Shown piece by piece: positions 10,201-18,448 of a stretch of 32,062 bases of DNA; within the stretch, counting starts at the first letter, position 1, and the number at the start of each line of letters is the position of its first letter. The translations under genes were made by a program, and so were the position numbers. The stretch comes from Bacteroidales bacterium (GTDB taxonomy: Bacteria; Bacteroidota; Bacteroidia; Bacteroidales; Muribaculaceae). Location: NCBI GenBank assembly GCA_022768005.1, contig JALEMF010000012.1, positions 1-32,062 on the forward strand, read 5' to 3'. Under the pieces are notes generated by a model. The model saw only the letters and a program-made list of their open reading frames with translations, was not told the DNA's origin and made no database searches.

Positions 10201-11622
10201 GCAGCGTATGCCACACGCTTCGTAATGTCTCCTCGCTCTATGTCTGTACGCTGGCGCAAGTCACAAGGATTGAAATTACCTCTATTCCGTAATGACGTTG
10301 GAAACATCTTCGGACAGTCAAACAGCTACGGTCCGATGTCTCCGGGACTTGACTTCGCATTCGGATTTACAGGTAAAGACTATCTATACACCGCACTTGA
10401 CCGTAATTGGCTTATCACAGACGATGGTCAGACCTCACCCGCTATCTGGTCAACAACAAACGAACTCAACCTCGAATTGAACTTAGAACCGATTAAAGGC
10501 TTGAAAATACAGTTGACAATGAACAGAACTGACAACCGCAGCGAGCAGATGCAATTCATGTACGAAAACATTCCCGTCACACGCTCAGGCTCATTCACAA
10601 TGACATACTGCGCTATATCCACTGCCCTCGGTTCAAGCAATTCAAACAATGCCTACAAGAGTGCCGCCTTCGACAAGTTCCTCGACAATATTCCTACTGT
10701 AGCATCACGAGTTGAAAGCGCATATAGCGGAATGACATATCCGGAAACCGGTTTCTTGAAAGACTCACCGTACGCAGGTAAAACATTTGACCCTGAAGTA
10801 GGAACAGTCTCAAACACAAGCAGCGACGTACTTATCCCCGCATTCCTCGCAGCATACACCGGTAAAAATGCAAACAGCATTTACCTCAATCCATTCCCGT
10901 CATTCGGAAACGCAATGCCGAACTGGCGTATCACCTACGACGGACTTCTGAACCTGGGTAATATGCGCAGCATCTTCAAGTCATTCACCCTCTCTCACGC
11001 ATATCAGTGTACTTACTCCGTAGGCTCTTATTCATCTTACCTCAACTGGATTTCTGCCGACGGCAAAGAAATGGGATTTACCCTTGACGAACTCACCGGT
11101 AACCCCGTACCTGCATCACCGTTTAACATCTCAACAGTGGCGATAACAGAAAAATTCGCACCGCTATTCGGTGTTAAATTAACCCTCAAAAACGACATCT
11201 CATTCAATGCCGAATACCGTGACAGCCGTACACTCACCCTTAACACCTCTGCAGGACAAGTAGTGGAGGCGGCACAAAAGGGTATCACAATCGGTGCCGG
11301 TTACAAGATTGTGGGCTTTAACACATTCCTTAAAATGAAAGGCTCACAGTCCGGAGTATCGAACGACTTAACCCTTAACGCAGACGTCTCACTGCAAAAT
11401 ACACAGTCACTCGTAAGACGTATCGAATCAAACTACACCCAAGCAACGAACGGCACAAAGACGCTAAGCATAAACTTCACTGCTTCATACGTCTTAAGCA
11501 AACGACTCACCGTAGCCGCTTTCTTTGACCATCAGGTTAATACACCGTTAGTAACAACTTCATCATTCCCTACAACAAACTCTTCTTACGGCTTAACGTT
11601 CAATCTCTCACTTGCACGCTAA
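4249..11622 (+). CDS. sprA: Cell surface protein SprA/Sov, type IX secretion outer-membrane translocon; TTG start
   Basis: 2457-aa ORF with signal peptide and SprA-like content (FNILDMNFALGPLEKIFGPGGVQLKTQGSVQIKM, SYVDDFESSQTGIDLRSPYSW, NEMRVTDFDEDGGWAA). Lies immediately after ruvA. Confidence 0.95.
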   Translation: MKTKHLVSTYKKIFVAVLLSMAIPFAIYPQADTTRVKVQPTIAPDYETLMGEKSALDLVTPSNIKTEAELDSETGNYIIRTKIGEKEIGTPFILTPQEYNNWQLRKSMQTYLHKKNTELAEKKEKEPFNILDMNFALGPLEKIFGPGGVQLKTQGSVQIKMAVNSNKTDNPALSLNSRRKTYFDFDQKIQATINASVGDRMKFNMTYNTDATFDFDSKNIKLAYEGKEDDIVKSIEAGNVSMTTGSSLIRGSTALFGIKTKLQFGKLTATALVSQQNSESKTVNSKGGVQSTDFTVNIDNYDQNRHYFLSHYFRDNYDNFCSRLPFVTSGIKITRIEVWVTNKSSNYDQSRNIVAFMDLGENEVLANSHWQPDKSLPTPANSSNDLLSTIKNQYPEARNISIVSQALSPLQAYGFEGGRDYEKVESARLLKDNEYTLNSTLGYISIKSQLNADEVLGVAFEYTYNGQVYQVGEFSGDITGTDQSLYVKMLKSTTVAPKLPMWDLMMKNVYSLGAYQVSKSNFKLNIKYLSDTTGTQIVYLPVPGLNDKSLLQVMNLDRLDSNEQSNPDGFFDFIEGYTITSSNGKVIFPVVEPFGSHLAKKIGNPEIAKEYIYQELYDSTLVVARQFADKNKFVLTGSYQASSGSQIRLNAMNVPRGSVVVTAGGVKLTENSDYTVDYSMGIVTITNQSIIDSGQSISVSLENQSMFNTQRKTLVGLDLQYAINKNFNIGGTFLHFSEKALTEKVNIGDETINNTMLGLNLSYNTQFMWLTNLLNKIPTVNATQPSSITVSAEYAQLMPSKQKAGTNKGSSYVDDFESSQTGIDLRSPYSWFLASTPYDNSSSALFPEAALSNDVAYGKNRALINWYYIDRMFTQRNSSMCPGYLKSDLKQQSNPYVREVTSREIFPGRQLTYGESSTIQTLNLSFYPNERGPYNVDATNIDDNGYLLNPEKRWGGIMRKMDNTNFEQSNIEYIQFWIMSPFLDPENPNEEGGDLYFNLGEVSEDILKDGLKSYENGISPDGSLDNIAETVWGRVSKQNSLTYSFDNNNASRKAQDVGLNGLSTDDEFQFPTYKNFLEELNRRLSPSAIEEMQSDPASPLNDPAGDNYHFFRGYDYDDRRLSILDRYKRYNGTEGNSISPEDASDPLYQSSRSVPDVEDINQDNTLNENERYFQYHISIRPEDFVVGKNFIADKQVSLVPTRDGQNQEVEWYQFKIPLSEYEKVVGSISDFSTIRFMRIFMTGFKNTTHLRFATLELVRGEWRTYDFNLNNRGDAPAEGQLDVSVVNIEENASREPVNYVLPPGVSRIVDPGQSQITQLNEQSMSMTVTGLQAGDGRAVYRNTSHDLRNYKRLQMFVHAESKIDDVTNLKSGELSAFVRLGTDVKNNYYEYEIPLTLTPAGKYNNDLTSDRYIVWPEENFMNLPLQSLVNLKKERNRMKNEEGSGVGYSTVYQGRDPDNEKNTMAVKGNPSLSDVRVILVGVRNNSSTVKDGTVWINEMRVTDFDEDGGWAAKTNVNLNVSDIATLNFGAHIETAGFGGVDQSLNNRRLDDYTQYNFGVQVDAGRFLPEKAKLTAPIFYSYTKEKTSPKYNPLDQDVRLKDALDDAATQQEKDSINNYAIEQSTTKNFSISGLKFDIQSKNPMPWDPANFTLNFSFSKQAKQDPTTEYENINDYRGSFQYSYTPYFKPFKPFSFIKSKNKNLKFIKDWELNWLPTSISFLTNMSRYYYEQQTRSETDVMFQMPVSVSKNFLWDRQLAVTWNITKSLNFSFNSNTTAHIDEPAGAVNKKLFPDEYKLWKDTVINSLLSMGTPWAYNQSFVASYKAPFSKIPVLDFLTASATYNATYRWDRGATIDGIDLGNTISNQASWNVDGRFNFESLYNKIPYLKDINKRFANTRKTVTKEKKPKKFERTYKLQPDTTLNIRHNLRNKKVKIVATTVDGKPFPVKTQVVDANNVLVLTKGDTNVKFTITEILKEDKPFMKEFAAYATRFVMSPRSMSVRWRKSQGLKLPLFRNDVGNIFGQSNSYGPMSPGLDFAFGFTGKDYLYTALDRNWLITDDGQTSPAIWSTTNELNLELNLEPIKGLKIQLTMNRTDNRSEQMQFMYENIPVTRSGSFTMTYCAISTALGSSNSNNAYKSAAFDKFLDNIPTVASRVESAYSGMTYPETGFLKDSPYAGKTFDPEVGTVSNTSSDVLIPAFLAAYTGKNANSIYLNPFPSFGNAMPNWRITYDGLLNLGNMRSIFKSFTLSHAYQCTYSVGSYSSYLNWISADGKEMGFTLDELTGNPVPASPFNISTVAITEKFAPLFGVKLTLKNDISFNAEYRDSRTLTLNTSAGQVVEAAQKGITIGAGYKIVGFNTFLKMKGSQSGVSNDLTLNADVSLQNTQSLVRRIESNYTQATNGTKTLSINFTASYVLSKRLTVAAFFDHQVNTPLVTTSSFPTTNSSYGLTFNLSLAR

Positions 11623-11664
11623 TCAATACCATTATTTTAATACCAATATTAAATTTAATGCCCT

Positions 11665-12087
11665 ATGTTTTACCGACTATTTATGTTTTTTACATGGATC
11701 TTCATCATCGTGGTTTGCTTTTTGTTCTCCTTCGGAAGATGCATCTTCGATAAATCCCCGGAAGAATACGACACTTGGGATAAAGACCCTATTGACTATA
11801 ATATTAACTCAGGATCTTCTTCCGTCAAAGATACTACGCTTAACAAGCAAGAAAATGAAAACAAAAACAAAGAAAACGTAAGTCCGGAAAAAGCATCTGC
11901 CAACGCCGATATCGACATTTATTCTTACGATGGAGGCTATACAATGGGATTCGAAGACGGCAAAAAAGGTCGTGAATTCGGAACAAGCATCAAAGACCTT
12001 GACCACGACGCGGAATTTGAAGAAGGCTACGAAGACGGATATTACGAAGGTCGTGTACTGCGAACACAAAAAGAAAGAAGAATATAA
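11665..12087 (+). CDS. Hypothetical protein with one N-terminal TM and a Gly/Asp/Glu-rich repeat C-terminus
   Basis: 140-aa ORF: N-terminal hydrophobic helix FMFFTWIFIIVVCFLFSFG; C-terminal GGYTMGFEDGKKGREFG...FEEGYEDGYYEGR. Confidence 0.6.
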   Translation: MFYRLFMFFTWIFIIVVCFLFSFGRCIFDKSPEEYDTWDKDPIDYNINSGSSSVKDTTLNKQENENKNKENVSPEKASANADIDIYSYDGGYTMGFEDGKKGREFGTSIKDLDHDAEFEEGYEDGYYEGRVLRTQKERRI

Positions 12088-12248
12088 CGTCTAAACATTC
12101 TATATATACAGAATAGGTACACCTTATTATATAATGTCGATCTCCACTACAAGTGCCGGGAAAGAGAGCGCGTACAGTCTCTGAAATTTATAGAAATATC
12201 GCTTGGAAAATTATTTTTTCACTTTACCGTAAAAATTTCCGATAAAAA

Positions 12249-12280
12249 TTTGCATATTTCACACTTAAATGTTAATTTTG
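12249..12280 (+). promoter_or_regulatory. Bacteroidota-type sigma promoter for the histidine kinase/response regulator operon
   Basis: TTTG (12249-12252), 20-bp spacer, TAATTTTG (12273-12280). Matches TTTG-N19-21-TAnnTTTG. Confidence 0.7.
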
Positions 12281-12403
12281 CCCCGAAATGTTAAAGTAAA
12301 CGGGTGAATTGTCAAATCTCGTAAACTCAAAAATTAATAACCAGACATTTTATTCATAGTTTTAGTTAAATATCCATATAAAATTAACATAAAATCTCCT
12401 AAG

Positions 12404-13939
12404 ATGAAAAAGTCAACAATCTGGATACTCACTATTGTGATGGCAGTCACTTTTGTAGGTTTGCTGTTAGTGCAGATAATGTATCTTGACAACATTATCA
12501 AGATGCGTGACGACCAATTCGAAGAAGGCGTCAGCAGAAGTCTGTTTTGGGTGTCAAAGCAACTCGAACAAGACGAAGTGCGCCATTTCATCGATGAAGA
12601 CGTTTCGCAAGTGGAGGCAAGTTCCATTTACTCACAGTATTCCGACGGCAGCACACCGCACTTGGGAGGTATTAAATACACATTTACCACCGCCAGCGGT
12701 GTTGAAGCAGACTTGACAATCAAAGGCGATGCAGATAAAATCACACAAATACAAAGCAAGACACAGAGCGGACTCTCCGGTCACTTCCAGTCTGTACAAG
12801 AAGCACTAAAAGACAGATACCTCTATCAGAAAGGACTCATCGACGAAGTGCTTGTAAACATTCTCAGCCAATCATGCAACAGACCTATTGAAGAAAGAGC
12901 CGACACCACCGTAATCCGAAAATATCTCAAATCACAACTTGAAAACTACGGCTTGCGACTACCCTTTGAATTTGCAATAGTGAACCGTAACGGCGTTACA
13001 CAGTACGCAACATCGGGTTACCAAACAATAGAAAAAACGAATAACAACACATACACACAAGGCTTGTTCCGTACAGACACCGCTTCCAAGAAATACTTCA
13101 TCAAAGTAGTATTCCCGAGCAAGAAAGACTACATAATGTCTTCAATAAACTTTATGTTGCCATCTTTCGCTTTCACATTCGTACTATTGATAATATTCGT
13201 GTACATCATAGTCCTCACATTCCGACAGAAAAAACTGACCGAAATGAAAAACGACTTCATAAACAATATGACACACGAATTCAAGACGCCGATTTCCTCT
13301 ATATCACTGGCAGCACAGATGCTCAAAGATGACACTGTCAGAAAGTCACCCTCAATGATGACACATATCACCACCGTGATAATGGACGAAACAAAGCGAC
13401 TCCGTTTCCAAGTAGAGAAAGTACTCCAAATGTCAATGTTTGACCGCAATAACACAAGCATGAGACTCCAGGAAGTAGATGCCAACGCAGTAGTCGAAAG
13501 CGTGGTCAGAACATTCAAACTCAAAGTGGAAAGTTACGGCGGACACCTTGAAGCCTCAACAAAAGCCGATGATGCACTCGTAATGGTAGATGAAATGCAC
13601 TTCACGAACGTAATCTTTAACCTGCTTGATAACGCAGTCAAGTACAGAGACGAAGAGCGTCCACTCGAACTTAAAGTTGAAACATCTAATCTCCCCGACG
13701 ACAAACTTCAGATAACAATATCCGACAACGGTATCGGAATAAAAAAAGAAGACCTCAAACGAATTTTTGAAAAATTCTACCGAGTATCAACCGGTAACCT
13801 TCACGACGTTAAAGGATTCGGACTCGGACTCGCTTACGTAGAAAAAATCATTACCGCACTTAATGGTACTATCAAAGTTGAAAGTGAAGTAAATCAAGGA
13901 ACGAAATTTATAATAACATTACCTCTAATAAAAAACTAA
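12404..13939 (+). CDS. rprX: Sensor histidine kinase, RprX-like
   Basis: Two TMs flanking a sensor region, H-box MTHEFKTPISSISLAAQML, N-box NVIFNLLDNAVKY, G-boxes SDNGIGIKKEDL and GFGLGLAYV. Paired with an RprY-like regulator. Confidence 0.88.
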   Translation: MKKSTIWILTIVMAVTFVGLLLVQIMYLDNIIKMRDDQFEEGVSRSLFWVSKQLEQDEVRHFIDEDVSQVEASSIYSQYSDGSTPHLGGIKYTFTTASGVEADLTIKGDADKITQIQSKTQSGLSGHFQSVQEALKDRYLYQKGLIDEVLVNILSQSCNRPIEERADTTVIRKYLKSQLENYGLRLPFEFAIVNRNGVTQYATSGYQTIEKTNNNTYTQGLFRTDTASKKYFIKVVFPSKKDYIMSSINFMLPSFAFTFVLLIIFVYIIVLTFRQKKLTEMKNDFINNMTHEFKTPISSISLAAQMLKDDTVRKSPSMMTHITTVIMDETKRLRFQVEKVLQMSMFDRNNTSMRLQEVDANAVVESVVRTFKLKVESYGGHLEASTKADDALVMVDEMHFTNVIFNLLDNAVKYRDEERPLELKVETSNLPDDKLQITISDNGIGIKKEDLKRIFEKFYRVSTGNLHDVKGFGLGLAYVEKIITALNGTIKVESEVNQGTKFIITLPLIKN

Positions 13940-13944
13940 GAATT

Positions 13945-14652
13945 ATGGACGAACGTGTAAGAATTCTTCTATGTGAAGATGATGAGTATCTTGGAATGCT
14001 CTTGAGAGAATATCTTCAAGCAAAAGGATTTAATGCAGACCTCTACGCCGACGGCGAAAGCGGTTACAAAGCATTCATTAAAGGAAAGTACGATATCTGT
14101 CTTCTTGACGTGATGATGCCTAAAAAGGACGGTTTTACACTCGCACAGGAAATCCGTACCGTGAACAGCGAAGTGCCTATCATCTTCCTTACGGCTAAAG
14201 CATTGAAAGAAGATATTCTTGAAGGTTTCAAAATCGGTGCCGACGATTATATCACCAAACCTTTCTCTATCGAAGAATTGGTATTCAGAATTGAGGCAAT
14301 ACTTCGCCGCGTGAGAGGTAAAAAAGGCAAAGAAATCACTATGTACAAAATCGGTAAGTTCACTTTTGACACACAAAAGCAAGTGCTTATGTTCGGTTCA
14401 AGAATTACTAAACTTACCACTAAAGAGTCCGAACTCCTCAGCCTCCTTTGCGCACACATCAACGAAATACTTGAACGTAACTTCGCATTGAAGACAATCT
14501 GGATTGACGATAACTACTTTAACGCTCGCTCTATGGACGTTTACATCACTAAGCTCCGTAAACACCTTAAAGACGACCCTTCAATCGAAATCATCAATAT
14601 CCACGGCAAAGGTTACAAACTCATCGCTCCTGACGCCGAGGTTGTAAAATAA
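13945..14652 (+). CDS. rprY: OmpR-family response regulator, RprY-like
   Basis: Receiver domain LLCEDDEYLGMLLREYLQAKGF...CLLDVMMPKKDGFTLAQEIR...ADDYITKPFS and winged-helix output domain. Confidence 0.92.
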   Translation: MDERVRILLCEDDEYLGMLLREYLQAKGFNADLYADGESGYKAFIKGKYDICLLDVMMPKKDGFTLAQEIRTVNSEVPIIFLTAKALKEDILEGFKIGADDYITKPFSIEELVFRIEAILRRVRGKKGKEITMYKIGKFTFDTQKQVLMFGSRITKLTTKESELLSLLCAHINEILERNFALKTIWIDDNYFNARSMDVYITKLRKHLKDDPSIEIINIHGKGYKLIAPDAEVVK

Positions 14653-14678
14653 GATTGAAATATTAATCGAAATAAGAT

Positions 14679-14717
14679 AGTCCGGACAGGAAAACTGACC
14701 TGCTCGGGCTGTTTTAT
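14679..14717 (+). terminator. Rho-independent terminator after rprY
   Basis: agtccggacagg...cctgctcgggct stem (one mismatch, G:U pairs) followed by gttttatt. Confidence 0.7.
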
Positions 14718-14751
14718 TGCAATATGTGAAAATTATATAAGACTGAATTTA

Positions 14752-14780
14752 TTGTATTTGAAAAAAAATAAGTAAATTTG
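14752..14780 (+). promoter_or_regulatory. Probable efp promoter
   Basis: TAAATTTG (14773-14780) with a TTG at 14752-14754 (18-bp spacer). Confidence 0.45.
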
Positions 14781-14818
14781 CAGTCGCAAAAGCGAATTTT
14801 TAACTACAAAATAATTAT

Positions 14819-15385
14819 ATGATTAACGCTCAGGATATTAAGAACGGAACTTGCATCCGTATGGATGGCAAACTTTACTTCTGTATTGAATTTCTTCACG
14901 TAAAGCCGGGTAAAGGTAACACCTTTATGCGTACTAAACTCAAAGACGTCGTTAACGGCTACGTGATTGAACGCCGCTTCAATATTGGTGAGAAACTTGA
15001 AGACGTACGCGTTGAACGTCGTCCTTATCAGTATCTTTACCAAGACGCAGGTGACTACATCTTCATGAATCAAGAAACTTACGACCAAATTCCTATTCAC
15101 AAAGCACTCATCACAGGTGTTGACTTTATGAAGGAAAGTGATGTTGTAGAAGTGGTATTTGACGCATCTACAGAAACTGTTCTTTATGCTGAAATGCCTG
15201 CTAAGACACAACTCAAGATTACTTACACAGAACCGGGTCTTAAAGGTGATACAGCTACTAACACCCTCAAGCCTGCTACTGTAGAAACAGGTGCTACTGT
15301 TCGTGTTCCTCTCTTCGTTAACGAAGGCGAAACTATCGAAGTAGATACTCGTGACGGTTCATACGTCAGCCGTATTAAAGCATAA
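14819..15385 (+). CDS. efp: Elongation factor P
   Basis: 188 aa: [44 protein letters not shown]...[25 protein letters not shown]. Confidence 0.97.
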   Translation: MINAQDIKNGTCIRMDGKLYFCIEFLHVKPGKGNTFMRTKLKDVVNGYVIERRFNIGEKLEDVRVERRPYQYLYQDAGDYIFMNQETYDQIPIHKALITGVDFMKESDVVEVVFDASTETVLYAEMPAKTQLKITYTEPGLKGDTATNTLKPATVETGATVRVPLFVNEGETIEVDTRDGSYVSRIKA

Positions 15386-15412
15386 GCGAAATAATTTTTT
15401 CAATAATTATTA

Positions 15413-15448
15413 TAAGCGCATCGGAGTTTTCTCCGGTGCGCTTTTTTG
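15413..15448 (+). terminator. Rho-independent terminator after efp
   Basis: aagcgcatcggag-tttt-ctccggtgcgctt followed by a T tract. Confidence 0.88.
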
Positions 15449-15514
15449 TGCCGTAATGTTTACCTTTTCGGAAAGTCGGTATATTAAAATAGTAATTCAT
15501 TAAAATTTAGTAAC

Positions 15515-16309
15515 ATGAAAAAACTAGTATTAGCGATTGTAATTTTCATCGCTGTGGTAGGAGGCTTGATTTTAGCAAACCGAAACAACGAAAGAGCAGA
15601 GTTCAAAAAGGAAGTGGCTGAATTTGCCACTATTTGTAAATCCTCAAACTATGAGTGGGGAAATTTTAAGTCACTTGAATTTAAAGATTCAGTATTGACT
15701 ATGGATATTGCTTATAATAGCAATTATATGCCAAAAGAGGCAGAAGATATTGTGTACAAAATGTATGAGACAGATCCTCAGATATTTTCCCAATCAATGA
15801 CGTATTTTTTATCATCAATGTTCGTCAAAATATTAGAGGACAAAACTGCTGAAAAGTTCTATAATCATTTGAAGATGTATGCTTCAAAAATTAATTTTAA
15901 CGCTGAATTGCCTTCAGGAACAATTATATTTACAACTTCAGATATGGATTCCGTGGCGGAATTGACGGATAAATTTCGCGATAATCCTGATGACGCATTA
16001 AGATATGCATTACTACAAAGAATTTCTATGGAAAAAGCAAATTTACCTATGCAATTAGATGAGATGACAACTGCAATAGATGAGTTTTTGGAGGGTGATA
16101 TGCTTGTTTACGTATGTGAGATTGATGAAAATCAAGTATCAATATCAGATATTAAACAGTATTCAGAGTATATTAAACGAACAATACTTAACAACCCCGG
16201 TATTAGAAATAATTTGGAACAATTCAATGTTGATATTGCTTATCGTTATATAGGCAACATATCAGGCGACACGTATGATATAATATTACGACAATCTGAC
16301 TTATATTAA
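15515..16309 (+). CDS. Hypothetical protein with N-terminal TM or signal anchor
   Basis: 264-aa ORF; MKKLVLAIVIFIAVVGGLILANRNN, remainder soluble. AT-rich codon usage. Confidence 0.75.
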   Translation: MKKLVLAIVIFIAVVGGLILANRNNERAEFKKEVAEFATICKSSNYEWGNFKSLEFKDSVLTMDIAYNSNYMPKEAEDIVYKMYETDPQIFSQSMTYFLSSMFVKILEDKTAEKFYNHLKMYASKINFNAELPSGTIIFTTSDMDSVAELTDKFRDNPDDALRYALLQRISMEKANLPMQLDEMTTAIDEFLEGDMLVYVCEIDENQVSISDIKQYSEYIKRTILNNPGIRNNLEQFNVDIAYRYIGNISGDTYDIILRQSDLY

Positions 16310-16318
16310 TAAATAACT

Positions 16319-16948
16319 ATGGAACTAAATGAGAACCTTCCTCAGAATGAGGAAACAAAAGCAACTGCCACAACTCAGGAAGAAGAAATAAACTTGTATT
16401 GGAGTGAGGATAACCCCGGTGCATTGGACATATATAGTTATCCGCAACTTTTGTCAATCAAGGATTATATGAAGATAGCGTTAATCTATCCGTTTTTTAT
16501 ACAAATAGTGTTAGCATTGTTAGTTATTTTCACTTCCGGCGTAACCTCGTCTATGGTATTGTATGGCATATTATACTATATTGTGATGCTGTTGCCATTT
16601 ATAGGTCTTATGCAAATGGTAAATCACTCATTGATTTATCGCAAACCGAATGCTCCTTTTTTAGTTAAATCAGCATTTTGGATGACGATGTTGTTTTGGT
16701 TAATAATGTTTGTATCATTATTAATGCAAGGACAGTCAGGAGTTGTGTTAGCACTTTTGCTTTCGGTTATCTACGGCTATATGGGACTCAAAGAATGTGG
16801 CGCAGGTGAATTGGACGACGTATTTCCAGCTGAATATCGCAAAGTAAGTATAACAGATTTTCTACTTGTATTCTCATTCTTTGCCACTCCGTTCATCCTT
16901 TATGCAGTTTATTTAGCCGTAATGGACTATTTTGGAATAGTTTTTTAA
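16319..16948 (+). CDS. Hypothetical multi-pass membrane protein
   Basis: 209-aa ORF starting 9 bp after the previous gene, with several hydrophobic segments. Confidence 0.75.
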   Translation: MELNENLPQNEETKATATTQEEEINLYWSEDNPGALDIYSYPQLLSIKDYMKIALIYPFFIQIVLALLVIFTSGVTSSMVLYGILYYIVMLLPFIGLMQMVNHSLIYRKPNAPFLVKSAFWMTMLFWLIMFVSLLMQGQSGVVLALLLSVIYGYMGLKECGAGELDDVFPAEYRKVSITDFLLVFSFFATPFILYAVYLAVMDYFGIVF

Positions 16949-16971
16949 TGTAAATAAGTGAGAATAAAATT

Positions 16972-17007
16972 ATCTCCGGTATAATTCAGGATATCGGAGA
17001 TTTTTTT
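16972..17007 (+). terminator. Rho-independent terminator
   Basis: atctccggtat...atatcggagat (one G:U pair) followed by ttttttt. Confidence 0.85.
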
Positions 17008-17083
17008 ATCACCAATTTGTTCCACAAGTACATAAAAATAGTCATTAATGCGGTGAAATTAGATATATTTCGCACTTTTTATG

Positions 17084-17091
17084 TAACTTTG
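17084..17091 (+). promoter_or_regulatory. -7 element upstream of the acetyl-CoA hydrolase/transferase gene
   Basis: TAACTTTG matches TAnnTTTG. No clear -33 TTTG at the expected spacing. Confidence 0.5.
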
Positions 17092-17119
17092 CTGCCTCCA
17101 TAAGAAATAAATTGAGAGT

Positions 17120-18427
17120 ATGAATATAAAAGAGCATGCAAAATTGATGACACCGGAAGAGGCTGTCAAGATGGTAAAAAGTGGTGACCACGTATTCGTT
17201 CAGGGTAGCAGTTCTATTCCCGAAGTATTAGTCGCCGCACTTGCCAAGCGAGGAGATGAACTCAGCAATGTCATATTATACAATGCTTTCGCTCTTGGCA
17301 GAAGAGTTTCTCCACTGTGCGATATCAAATTGAAAGATTCATTTCTTATTGATTCCTTTTTTGTGTCAAACGCCGTAAGAGGATGGGTTAATCAAGGATA
17401 TGCCACCACTACTCCCCGATTTTTCGGACAAGTACCTCAGCTTTTCCGTGATGGTACTATTAAACTCGATGTTGCGTTTATTAACTGCTCCTTACCTAAT
17501 GAAGACGGCTACGTATCCTGCGGAGTATCTGCGGATTTGACCCCTTCAGCCGTAGAGTGCGCAAAGATTATTATTGCACAGATAAATCCGTTAATGCCGT
17601 TCACTTACGGCGACTCTATGATACACATCTCTCGATTGGACGCTATTGTGGAGGCATACGACCCTCTCGCTGAAACTCCGAATTTACAGCCTACGGAAAA
17701 AGAAATAAAAATAGGTAACTATATCTCCGAGCATATCCCTGACGGTGCCGCACTGCAAATCGGCGTAGGTGCTATCCCTAACGCTGTACTTAATGCTCTA
17801 CATAACCATAAACATCTCGGACTTCACACTGAAGCATTGACCGACGGTATGGTGCCGCTGATTGAAAAAGGCATCGTGGATAACTCTTGCAAGCAAGTTG
17901 AGCCGGGACGTTCCGTTGCATCATTGGCTATTGGCACACGACGCTTGTACGACTTTATGAACTACAATAGGTCACTTCTTTTCAGAGATATAGCATGGGT
18001 GAATGACCCCTTTATAATATCCCAGAATAAGAATATGGTAGCGATTAATTCCTGCATTGAAATAGACCTGACAGGTCAGGTATGCGCTGACTCTATCGGT
18101 ACACGCATATTCTCGGGCGTAGGCGGACAGCAAGACTTCGTTTACGGCTCATCAAGAAGTATCGGAGGACAGTCCTTTATAGCAATGTTGTCAACCACAT
18201 CAAAGGGTGAAAGCAAGATAAAGCCGGTGCTTACTCCGGGTGCCGGAGTAGTAACTACACGCTTTCAGACAAACTGGGTAGTAACGGAATACGGCGCCGT
18301 GAATTTACGCGGAAGAAATATGATAGACCGTGCAAAACTTCTTATCTCCATTGCCGCACCTCAGTTCCGTGAAGAACTTGACCGCGCTGCATACGAGATG
18401 CTCGGATACGCTTATCGTAGATGGTAA
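17120..18427 (+). CDS. Acetyl-CoA hydrolase/transferase family protein (4-hydroxybutyrate/acetate CoA-transferase-like)
   Basis: 435 aa with LQIGVGAIPNAVL, LHTEALTDGMVPLIEKG, FSGVGGQQDFVYGSSRSIGGQSFIAM, TNWVVTEYGAVNLRGR. Confidence 0.92.
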   Translation: MNIKEHAKLMTPEEAVKMVKSGDHVFVQGSSSIPEVLVAALAKRGDELSNVILYNAFALGRRVSPLCDIKLKDSFLIDSFFVSNAVRGWVNQGYATTTPRFFGQVPQLFRDGTIKLDVAFINCSLPNEDGYVSCGVSADLTPSAVECAKIIIAQINPLMPFTYGDSMIHISRLDAIVEAYDPLAETPNLQPTEKEIKIGNYISEHIPDGAALQIGVGAIPNAVLNALHNHKHLGLHTEALTDGMVPLIEKGIVDNSCKQVEPGRSVASLAIGTRRLYDFMNYNRSLLFRDIAWVNDPFIISQNKNMVAINSCIEIDLTGQVCADSIGTRIFSGVGGQQDFVYGSSRSIGGQSFIAMLSTTSKGESKIKPVLTPGAGVVTTRFQTNWVVTEYGAVNLRGRNMIDRAKLLISIAAPQFREELDRAAYEMLGYAYRRW

Positions 18428-18448
18428 CACTCTCTAAACTTTACAGTT

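Noticed and set aside
4373-11288. Many 60-136-aa ORFs on both strands within sprA
   Set aside because: All lie inside the continuous 2457-aa SprA frame, which has clear family content.
11612-11881. 89-aa + strand ORF overlapping the sprA 3' end
   Set aside because: Overlaps both sprA and the 11665-12087 ORF in another frame. The 140-aa frame has the more plausible TM/repeat architecture.
12140-12200. Possible small RNA in the sprA-rprX intergenic region
   Set aside because: Only short imperfect complementarity (agaga/tctct) and no terminator; not supportable.
17120-18427. Naming the CoA-transferase as a specific butyrate-pathway enzyme
   Set aside because: The family is clear, but substrate specificity cannot be resolved by reading the sequence.
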